64,000 nucleotides of DNA from positions 431,942-495,941 of the forward strand of contig CAJJBV010000001.1 of the NCBI GenBank assembly GCA_905182525.1, given 5' to 3'. The translations under genes and the position numbers were made by a program. This document shows positions 18,436 to 29,797 of the stretch, piece by piece (positions within the stretch are counted from its first letter, which is position 1; the number at the start of each line of letters is the position of its first letter). Below the pieces are notes generated by a model. The model saw nothing but the letters and a program-made list of their open reading frames with translations, did not search any database and was not told the origin of the DNA. The DNA comes from Cryomorphaceae bacterium (lineage in GTDB: Bacteria; Bacteroidota; Bacteroidia; Flavobacteriales_D; Parvicellaceae).

Positions 18436-18712
18436 ATTTAAATATAATTCAAATCTCTAATAATTTAAAGCATAGAATAAAACTTCAGCGAAATTTTATT
18501 AACAATAGTTAGTTGTTTCTTAATTATATTTAATAAAAAAATTATAAACTTCATAAATTATAAACCTCAACAATAAATTATAAAAAATTAATAACTCTAA
18601 ATATTTTATTGAAAATAGTAGCTTTTCAAATTTTATTTCAATATCATAAGAAAATTACTTTTCATTATTTAACCTCAGGTAGCTACAATTGATTTAAATA
18701 GAAAATCTTACT

Positions 18713-21173
18713 TTAAAACTCTCTTTCACCAAACTCGCTCTTAATGAAATTTGCACTTGATTTAGATCTATTAATATTGTAAGAAAGGTTTAATAAAAAA
18801 ATATCTACTTCATAAATATAATTAGTAGTTGTATAAAAACTATTTTCTCTTGAAGTTGTAATTCTTTGCTCATTGGTATTAATTAAACCCATATCCATAT
18901 TTAACCATTGTAAGCTCATTACTAATGAATTATCTAAAAACGATTTTTTAAAAGTTAGGCTTGGTAAATAAAATCTTGAATCTTCACCTTGTGCAGTAAT
19001 TCTTTGTGAAAGATAATTCAAACCAAACTGAAGAGAACTTGATGTATTAAGCTTATAGGTGGAATTAAAATTAAAGGAATAGACTAATGCATTAGTTGAA
19101 ACTGAAAGATTATCAAACTCTCCCACTATGTCTTGATAAAAAATATTTCCCCCAAAATAATTATTCCATTTTTTAGATGGCTTTAATTGCAGTCCAAGCT
19201 CCAAACCATAAAGATTAGAATTGCCAACATTAGAGTATATTCTATTAAGAATAGAATCGTTGTAAACAGTATTAACTCTATTAATAAGGTTATTAGTTTT
19301 TCTAACAAATAAATTTGAAAAAAAAGAGAAATCTTCACTAAAGCTGTTGTTATAACCAATTTCAAAATTATCTATAAACTCTGGAAGTAAATTTGGATCA
19401 CCTTGTTCTAGTGTTTCTGAGTGCTCTCTTTCGGGAAAAGGATTCATTTTAAAAGTAGTTGTTCTCTGCACTCTTTTAGTATAAGTAAATTTAATTTTAC
19501 TTTTAGAATTTAAATCATAAGAAAGAATTAAAGTAGGAAAGGGCTTTATAAAATCATATTTATAAATAGTATCTACTAATCCAGATTTATCATTTAATTC
19601 TAATTCACGATTCATTTTTTCCACCCTAATTCCAAAATTATAACTCCACTTATTTTTATCTCCTGATATCATAGCGTAAGTCGAGTGAATTGTTCTTTGT
19701 AAATTAACTTCACTTGAAAATTCTGAGACTAATTCAAAAACTTCAGTATTTAAATTTTTTCTATTATAAATAAAATCTCCTTGATGCTTTAAATCCCTAA
19801 GTTGATAACCAAAATCTAAAGTGCCAAGATTAGTTTTAATATTTGAATAATCAATATTAAATCTAGCCCCTAGAAGAGGATTTGTATTAGTATTGTATTC
19901 ATCTTGATAAATTACTGGCTGATTATCTAGAGAAATGTTTTGATTGGTAGTTGGCCCGCCTAATAAAGTATATTCTATTAAAAAAGATGTTTTTACGAGC
20001 TGATTTATTTTTAAAAATATGATTGTAATCAAAACTACCTAATGCGAAATCTCCAGTTCTAGTTCTTAAATTATGGTTAAAGTATTGAAAGGGATTTAAA
20101 TTTGAATTATTTCCATTTTGAAGAGAATAATTGTTGTAGGTAATATCAGCTAATCTATCTTTTTTTCTTTTTCCTGCAAAAAAACCAAAGTGTAATTGAT
20201 TGCTAGAATCTATTTCATATTCAAAATCTATCCTTGCATTGATATTTTTCTTGTCAAAACTTCTTTCTCCCTTAGAATAAAGATATCTTGTAGTATCCCC
20301 ACTAACTGTGTAAACCTCTCCTATTCTTCTTCCTCCAAGATCATTTCTTAAATAACTTACTGCTAAAGTCAAATTATACTTTTCAGTTTTCTTATTCAAA
20401 GTGATATCCCCACCATATCTTTGGTGTTTCAATTCGTTATCATAAGTTTCTATTGATGGTAATCCACCTTTCATATTAATTTTAAGAAATGTGCCGTTAA
20501 TTTTTCCTTTTTTAGTGATTATATTAATCATTCCAGATTTGCCTTCCGAATCGTATTTAGAAGAAGGTGATGTAATTAATTCTACCTTACTAATGGAGTT
20601 AGCTGGAATTTGAGCAATTAAATTTGTTGGATCTCCTTGAATTAATTTACCATCAATTAAAATGATAATTCCCTTACTTCCCCTAAGAGAAATATCACCT
20701 TCAATATTAATATTAATAGATGGTAAATTTCTAATTACGTCCAAAGCTGTTCCTCCCAAACTATTTTCAAATTGATCAGCGTTGTAAAGCTGACTCTCCA
20801 TTTTATTAGAAAAAATTGATTTTTCACCATCTACGATTAATTCATTCAACTGTGTTCCTTTAATAAGAACTATTGTTGGCAATTCAATTTTATTGGAATT
20901 TTTTGAAATTAAAATATTTTGGATAATTGCAGATTGAAAGCCTACAAAAGAACACTTTAAATAATAACTTCCTTGAGATGGTAGATCAATTTCATATTCC
21001 CCATTTTTGTTGGTGATATATCCAGAAAATAGAGAGCTGTCTTGAATATTAAAAATGGATATTGTAGCATATTCAATTGCAAAATTATTATCATCTTTTA
21101 CTTCACCAATAATTTGAGCAGAACACAAAAATGGTAAAATTAAAATGAAAACAGAAAGCAGATTATTATTCAT
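18713..21173 (-). pseudogene. Large outer-membrane barrel protein (OMP_b-brl_3 type), one frameshift
   Basis: Two overlapping frames form one gene. The 5' part (from 21173) has a signal peptide (M-N-N-N-L-L-S-V-F-I-L-I, ending C-S-A-Q), a CarboxypepD_reg-like domain (about residues 20-105) and a plug-like domain (about 120-215; contains L-R-G-S-K-G-I-I-I-L-I-D-G-K). The 3' part (to 18713) is all barrel strands. The reading moves between frames at about 19990, in a run of five T (A on the coding strand): removing one base joins K-S-A-R-K to T-S-F-L-I-E-Y. The joined product would be about 800 residues, normal for this TonB-receptor-like family. A single homopolymer indel could be a sequencing error or a young inactivation. 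The substrate is unknown. Confidence 0.8.
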
Positions 21174-21258
21174 TCATTATTATTTAAAAATAAAAGTAGT
21201 AATTAGATAAACATAATTTTATAAAAAAGAATTAATTGTTTACTTTAGAAAAAATAAA

Positions 21259-22020
21259 ATGAATAATCCGTTTAATAAATACTCTACTCTTTTAATCGTT
21301 GTTTTTTTTTCAATAATTTCTTTTTCTTGTAAAAAAAACAAGGGGGTAGTAGAAAATAATGATGATGGTGGTGGTTTTTTTGAAAGTTACAGGTACGAAT
21401 TATGGAAAAATTTAGTTGACAGTGGCTATAATTTTGATTTTGTTGGAAGGCAAAAAGATTATGGAACTTATGCTGAATATTTAGGTGAAGAATTTGACAA
21501 TGATCATGAAGGACAAGGTGGTTTTGAATCTGAAGATGTTTTAGACAATATTGATGATGTATTATTAGCTATATCTAATCCTGATATTGTAATTCTAAGC
21601 GTTGGTGGAAATGATTTACTAGATGGCGGAAATCCACCTTCAGAACCAATTTCAAATATTATTCAACTTGTTGGTAAATTACAAACTCACAATTCTAATA
21701 TTACTGTTTTTTTAGAACAAATTGCACCAGCAAATAATGCTACTATGACAACTGCATTAACCACAAATATCAATGATTTTAATTCACAAATTGTACTTAT
21801 TGCAGACAGCTTAACTACAATTTCTTCTAAAATAATTGCTTTGGATATGAACTCTGACTTTTACGAGTCTTATCTTGCTGATGATGTTCACTATAATGCA
21901 GATGGAGCTAAATTTGTAGCAGATATATATTTTGCTGGAATTCAGGGCGAATATCCTGCTAATATGCCGATCAAGATTTTACCTTTGGGTGATTCTAGAG
22001 TTGAAGGAAATAGACCCTGA
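21259..22020 (+). CDS. SGNH/GDSL hydrolase lipoprotein with C-terminal GDS block (apparent circular permutation)
   Basis: The 253-residue product has a lipoprotein signal (Cys 24). It then reads F-E-S-Y-R-Y-E-L-W-K-N-L (about residues 41-52), which in ordinary members directly follows the catalytic block I. Block III is V-G-G-N-D (115-119) and block V is D-D-V-H (catalytic Asp 208 and His 211). The block I motif I-L-P-L-G-D-S-R-V-E-G-N-R-P, with the nucleophile Ser 246, is at the very C terminus (240-253), immediately before the stop. So every catalytic block is present, but strand 1 has moved from the N to the C terminus. SGNH enzymes are esterases or lipases; the substrate here is unknown. 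The gene stands alone between divergent and unrelated genes. Confidence 0.8.
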   Translation: MNNPFNKYSTLLIVVFFSIISFSCKKNKGVVENNDDGGGFFESYRYELWKNLVDSGYNFDFVGRQKDYGTYAEYLGEEFDNDHEGQGGFESEDVLDNIDDVLLAISNPDIVILSVGGNDLLDGGNPPSEPISNIIQLVGKLQTHNSNITVFLEQIAPANNATMTTALTTNINDFNSQIVLIADSLTTISSKIIALDMNSDFYESYLADDVHYNADGAKFVADIYFAGIQGEYPANMPIKILPLGDSRVEGNRP

Positions 22021-22126
22021 AAATATTTATTCACTAAGTATTGTTTTGAGTAATCAAATTGTTATATTACTAAACAAAACACATATTTAAAATAAATTTT
22101 ATAACTTTTTAGCTAAATTATAACCA

Positions 22127-23050
22127 ATGGATAAGCTTTATTCAATCGTTTTCTCGGAAGATTTCAAAAAAAAGATTGAAAAAATATTTGTAACCTTATC
22201 TATAGCAAGTTTTATAATACATCTACTTTTAATTTTCTTAAAACATATTGATGTATTAAACTTTTCAGATGATAACCTGCTCACCAATCCAATTGCTGCG
22301 ATTTATACTCCTTTTTCATTCATATTAGTTTATGAAGTATTTTTAGTTGTCTACTATTTACCAAGATCTATTTCTCAATATATAAGAAAGCAATATGAAA
22401 TAATTACACTTATTATTGTAAGAAGAATTTTTAAGGACATTGCTAATTTAGAAATTTCAACAGATTGGTTCAATCAAAAATATGATCTTCAACTTACCTA
22501 TGATTTAATATCCACCCTAGTATTATTTTTTATAATCTACTTGTATACTTATTACAACACAAGGAACAAATCACTTAATATTAAAAAACATAAGATTGAA
22601 AATCTAGATGTTTTTGTAAAAAGAAAGAAAACTATAGCATTATTATTATTACCAGTATTAATGTTCTTAGCATTCTCTAGTTTATTTAGATGGGTTTATA
22701 TTGAATTAATTAATGTAAATCAAGTTTTCTTCTCGATACAAGATATTAATGAGCTTTTCTTTAATGAGTTTTTTACTGTTTTAATTATGGCAGATGTTCT
22801 TCTGCTTCTTATCTCTTTATACAAAACAGATAAATTCCACGAAATTTTCAGAAATTCTGGATTTATTATTTCAACTATTTTAATTAGGTTATCATTTACT
22901 ACAGATGGCTTAATGAACAATATTCTTATTGTAAGCTCTGTCGTTTATGGATTCTTAATGTTGTTGCTTCACATCCAATTTGATAAAATAAGCGTCAAGT
23001 ATCCTAAGGAAGTAGCTTTAGAAGAGAAAGAATCTGACAAGATTATTTAA
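22127..23050 (+). CDS. Polytopic membrane protein of unknown function
   Basis: The 307-residue product is not recognised. It has about seven hydrophobic segments: near residues 21-40, 57-77, 125-143, 165-185, 212-230, 240-255 and 265-285. The second and third are separated by a basic stretch (R-S-I-S-Q-Y-I-R-K-Q), and the tail is charged (E-E-K-E-S-D-K). It is probably an inner-membrane protein. No transporter or channel signature is convincing. The neighbouring downstream reading frames are barrel fragments, so no operon partner is clear. Confidence 0.6.
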   Translation: MDKLYSIVFSEDFKKKIEKIFVTLSIASFIIHLLLIFLKHIDVLNFSDDNLLTNPIAAIYTPFSFILVYEVFLVVYYLPRSISQYIRKQYEIITLIIVRRIFKDIANLEISTDWFNQKYDLQLTYDLISTLVLFFIIYLYTYYNTRNKSLNIKKHKIENLDVFVKRKKTIALLLLPVLMFLAFSSLFRWVYIELINVNQVFFSIQDINELFFNEFFTVLIMADVLLLLISLYKTDKFHEIFRNSGFIISTILIRLSFTTDGLMNNILIVSSVVYGFLMLLLHIQFDKISVKYPKEVALEEKESDKII

Positions 23051-23063
23051 TCTTTTATTGAAA

Positions 23064-23306
23064 ATGATTAATAATTCATTAGGAATGTATTACAACACCA
23101 ATATTCAAAGTCTACAAGGATATGAAATGAGAAAAACCATTTTCAACTTAACTACTACAGCTTCCATCGGATATCAATTCAACAAAATAGAATTTTTTAT
23201 AGAACCAAAGTATTGGATTAATTTAAGCAACGCAATGAATCTTAATGATTTAAACCATAAGTACCACTTGTTTGGAGGAAACATTGGTCTGGCATGGAGA
23301 TTGTAA
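23064..23306 (+). pseudogene. Outer-membrane beta-barrel fragment
   Basis: The 80-residue frame has no signal peptide. Its alternating pattern (A-S-I-G-Y-Q-F-N-K-I-E-F-F-I-E-P-K-Y-W-I) and its end, G-L-A-W-R-L, look like the last strands of an outer-membrane barrel. It resembles the 3' part of the next, also broken, barrel gene (shared F-x-E-P-K-Y pattern). It is best read as the left-over 3' end of a barrel gene whose 5' part is gone. Confidence 0.4.
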
Positions 23307-23330
23307 TCTACAATTTTCAAACGCAATTAA

Positions 23331-23863
23331 ATGAAAAAATTTAATAGCATACTTTTTATTTTATTTTCTGTAGCTAGTTTAAATGCTCAAAAGAATATTA
23401 AAAGTGTAGAAAAATCTATTTTATCTATCCAAACAGGATATTTTGGGACTTGGATAAATCATGAATTAAAACTTCATAATAAAATTTGCTTTAAGAACAG
23501 AATTTGGAACAGAGTACAGACTAAAATTTGCGATTAAGCAAAGTTTTGACTCTTTAAAAAACCAAGTTTCTATTTTTTTAGAGCCCAAATATTATTTCAA
23601 CCTCAAAAAAAGAGAAAGCAAAAATAAAAACATTAAAAATAATGCTGGAAACTATATTTCATTAAGAATCAATCTTAATATTTTAAATAACTTAGAAATT
23701 GGGGAATTTTATTTTCATGACCTTCACTCCTACTTTTGGAATAAGAAGAAATATAACCTCGCATTTTAACTTAGAGTTTTCTTGTGGTTATGGATTAAGC
23801 TATTTAAACAACATGTTAATTTCTGAAGCCATGTCTTCCATGAGAGTTGGTTATGTTTTCTAA
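23331..23863 (+). pseudogene. Small outer-membrane barrel protein, two frameshifts
   Basis: The frame begins with a signal peptide (M-K-K-F-N-S-I-L-F-I-L-F-S-V-A-S-L-N-A-Q). After H-E-L-K-L-H-N-K the reading must change frame near 23485 to give L-R-T-E-F-G-T-E-Y-R-L-K-F-A, and again near 23705 to give F-T-P-T-F-G-I-R-R-N-I. It then ends S-S-M-R-V-G-Y-V-F with a stop at 23861-23863, a normal C-terminal barrel strand ending in Phe. The joined product would be about 175 residues. The function is unknown. Bases 23864-24043 show no gene. Confidence 0.6.
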
Positions 23864-24043
23864 TCCCCTCACATTAAATTTTTATTACGTGATTATAAAA
23901 ATAAATCATTGACATATTTAAATAATTTGTTATTTGTAACTTAAAAAAGCTGTTTTTTATCATTTGATAATTTGTTATTAAATCCTTTAAATTATTTTTA
24001 TTAAATATTTTTTGAAATTAACTAAACAATAGAAATATAATTT

Positions 24044-26820
24044 ATGCGAAAAATATTATTTTCCCTTGTATTACTCCTAGTTTCTCTGACTAATACTATT
24101 AATTCTCAATGTCATTACTTAATGTACATGAACGATAGTTATGGAGATGGCTGGAATAGTGCTTACCTAGAAGTAAATATGAATGGGAGTTTTGTTGGGA
24201 ATTTCGATTGCAATCAAAGTTTCACGCTTGATTCCGTATATTCAACTTCTGGAGCTGTTATGGAATTTATCTGGCATTCTGGTAATTACGATAATGAAAT
24301 ATCATTTACAATTTTAGATCCAATTGGAGATACACTTCTAGATATTATTTCTGCTTCTAATTTAGACGATTTAGATTTTTTTAATCATAATTCCAACTCT
24401 TCATGTCAAAACAGTAATCCTTGTTTAAGTCCAATATTTTTAAATGCAGGTAATATATTACCAACCTCTGCAGATTTATTTTGGCAACCGGGCTCTAATG
24501 AGAATTCTTGGAACCTAGAATGGGGAAATAGTGGTTTTACAATCGGAAACGGAAATTTAATAACCGGACTAAACTCCACAAACTATAGTTTAAGTTCTTT
24601 AACAAACAATACAAATTATGATTTTTATGTTCAAGCAATTTGTGATTCTAATACAAATAGTACTTGGCAAGGACCATATTCTTTTAGTACAAATAATCCA
24701 AATAATGGAGGAACATGTGGTAATTACACATTAGAATTATACGATTCATTTGGAGATGGATGGAACGGTGGCTCTATTGATGTTGTTATCAATGGAAGTG
24801 TGTTCCAAAATGTGACATTAGTTAATGGTAATGGACCTGAAGTATTTATATTTTCTACAGACTCAAACGATGTAATAGATTTAATTTATAATACCAATCA
24901 GTATCCTGAAGAAAATACTTATAATTTAATTGATCAAAGTGGGAATGTAATTGTAGGTCAAGGTCTATTTGGGTTTATTCCTAATATAAATCCAGTTAGT
25001 ACTTTTGGAATTGTTGCATGTACATCTTGTCCACCACCTAGTAATCTTTCTGCAAATACTTCTAATGCCGGAACTGCATTACTTGAATGGAATAGCGGTA
25101 GCGGAAACTTTAATTTAGAATGGGGAAATGCAGGTTTTGCTCTTGGAAGTGGAAATATAATCAATAGTATTTCTACCAACAGTTATTTGTTAAATGGGTT
25201 GAATAATGGAACAACTTATGATTTTTATGTTCAAGAAGCTCTGCAGTGCAAATGAAATAAGTACTTGGGCAGGTCCCTTTTCATTTACTACATCAGTTGC
25301 ACCTGGATCTTGTGGAATTTTCAATTTAGAATTATCTGACTCTTACAGTGATGGTTGGAATGGTGGGTCTATAGATGTTATAATTAATGGTAATACAGCT
25401 TTAACCGGACTTACCATTTTGACAGGTGGAGGACCAGAAATTTTTCAGATTCCCGCTAATATTGCAGATGTAATTGACATCATTTATAATCCTGGTGGAT
25501 ATCCAGAAGAAAATTCTTATAAAGTTTTTGATGAAAATGGCATTTTGATATTTGAAGAAGGAGCTGTTCAAACTATTCCAAATAGTATTTCGGGTATTGA
25601 AGCTTGCGTAAACTGCCCTGCCCCCTCCAATCTTTCTTCAAATACATCAACTGCAGGTACTGCTTTAATAGATTGGACTGGTGGTTCTAGCCCGTTTGGT
25701 GGTACTTTTAATGTCGAATGGGGACCTACTGGATTTAGTCAAGGAAGCGGAACCATTGTAACTAATATAAATAGCCTTAGTTATTTACTCTCTGGTTTAG
25801 GTAGTATAACTACCTATGATTATTATGTTCAAGAAGTTTGTAACCCTAGCGAACTCAGTAATTGGACTGGTCCTTTTACTTTTACAACCATTTATTTTTC
25901 AACTGGAAATCCATGTGGAATATATAATTTAAAACTAATTAATACTGTATCTGCTAATGGTAATTCATCTTGGGGAAACTCGTTTGCAAAAGTAAAAATC
26001 AACAATAATTTATATCAAACCTATACAATACCTCCAGGAGTTGGAAACTCACAAACATTTAGTTTCCCTTTAGATTCTAGCGATATTCTAGACATTGTTA
26101 TAAATTTTTCTTCTAGTGGACCTTGGGGATCAGATTTACAATATATTCTTTACGATCCTTATAATACTGTAATTGCTAACGAACAAGGTACTGGAAGTAA
26201 TGACCCTCCATTAAACACCTATGGATACCAAGCATGTGCGACTGCTCCAAATTCAACTGATGATTTTTGCGATATTTATACTTTAATTATGAGAAAAGCT
26301 TTTGCTGGCAACTGGCAGGGCAATGTAGAAATAGAAATAAATAATAATACTAAATATATTGGATCTTTCGTTGGAGGTGGATACAGACTTAAAGAACCTA
26401 TTTCTTTTGGAGTTCGAGGGAATGATGAAGTAAAAGTTATTGCTAACGGACTTAATGGTTTTGACGAGTACTATCAGTGTGCTAGACGGTTCAGGAAATA
26501 TAATAATTGATGCTACAAATACTACTAGTTCCACTGTAACAGTACAACCTTGTTACTTTGTTGGATTAGAAAATACTGTTGTTAATCAGGGTATCAAGAT
26601 TTATCCAAACCCAACAAGTGATTTGTTATTTATAGAATCTGAATATGCAATAAAAAATATATTAATAACCAATATCTACGGACAAAAAGTATATGAAAAT
26701 TTTGAAACAGGATTAGATTTTAAATTGGACTTATCTAACTTCTCCAATAATTTATATCATATTTCATTTACTGATACAAATAATAAAAGGTCATCAAGCA
26801 AGATAATTATCAGCCACTAA
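24044..26820 (+). pseudogene. Secreted repeat protein with fibronectin III and D-x-x-x-D-G-W-N domains and T9SS type A tail, two frameshifts
   Basis: Joined, this is about 920 residues: a signal peptide (ending T-I-N-S-Q), then alternating modules. One module is fibronectin-III-like, with S-S-N-T-S-x-A-G-T-A-L and ending in W-x-G-P-F-x-F-T-T. The other contains L-x-D-S-x-x-D-G-W-N-G-G-S-I-D-V, near 24136, 24745 and 25336. The C terminus (about 26590-26820) is a T9SS type A sorting domain: I-K-I-Y-P-N-P-T-S-D-L-L-F-I-E-S. The reading changes frame near 25240 (an extra base before C-S-A-N-E) and near 26470 (an extra base before S-T-I-S-V-L-D-G). It is exported by T9SS and probably attached to the surface or released; adhesion is an inference from the modules. 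Confidence 0.75.
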
Positions 26821-26836
26821 TTTTGGATAAATAAAA

Positions 26837-27241
26837 TTATTTTTTCTCTACTTTTTCAGATAAGCTTTGGTGAACTGGGCAATTAAAAGCAGCTCTTTCT
26901 AATATTATTTTGGTTTTTGCGTCGTAATCTTTAGTAAAAGTTAGCTCAATGTCAATTTTAGAAATTCTTCTAGGGTTATTTCCCATTGTTTTTGTAACCA
27001 TGGCCTTAGTTCCATTAATATTTATCCCGTTTTTCTCAACGGCTATTGCCATAATAGTTAGAATACAGCTAGCTAAGGCTGTACAAACCATGTCTGTTGG
27101 TGAAAAAGTTTCTCCAAGGCCATGATTATCTTTAGGGGCATCTGTTTCAATAATAGATCCGGAGTCTAAGTGTTTGGCAGTAGTTCTTAAATTTCCTTGG
27201 TATTTAATTTCAAATGAACTCATTAGATTTTTTTTACTCAA
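26837..27241 (-). CDS. OsmC family protein
   Basis: The 134-residue product has the OsmC/Ohr fold signature: the peroxidatic Cys in D-M-V-C-T-A-L-A-S-C (about residues 50-59) and the resolving Cys in F-N-C-P-V-H-Q-S-L (about 118-126). These proteins reduce organic hydroperoxides. A second possible start lies six codons in (M-S-S-F-E-I-K-Y-Q-G-N), which is the more usual opening. It is divergent from katG with about 210 bases between, so an oxidative-stress grouping is plausible; no operator was recognised there. Confidence 0.9.
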   Translation of the reverse strand: MSKKNLMSSFEIKYQGNLRTTAKHLDSGSIIETDAPKDNHGLGETFSPTDMVCTALASCILTIMAIAVEKNGININGTKAMVTKTMGNNPRRISKIDIELTFTKDYDAKTKIILERAAFNCPVHQSLSEKVEKK

Positions 27242-27437
27242 AGTTAATTATAATATGAAAAAAGATTAAACTAAATCAATTGTCATTTTAAAAACGATCA
27301 AGGAACTTAAAATATATTTTATTCCCATATCAAAGCAATAAAGTATACTTTAATTATTGACCAATGAATAAATAAAATTATTTGATTATTTTAAAATTTT
27401 CGCAATAAAATTTTCATAAATAAAAAATGCTTCTTAA

Positions 27438-29717
<2,280 letters not shown>

Positions 29718-29797
29718 TTTTTTTAAGAAGAATTCATTGTTAAATACTTATTGGTTTTAAATAGATATTTTTTGTGACAAATATTAATTTTGTCACG

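Noticed and set aside
18713..21173. Phase variation through a homopolymer in the large barrel gene
   Set aside because: The run at the frame break is only five bases, too short for typical slippage switching; an indel or sequencing error is simpler.
23331..23537. A 68-residue intact secreted peptide
   Set aside because: The barrel continues in two other frames to a proper C-terminal Phe, so this is the 5' end of a broken gene.
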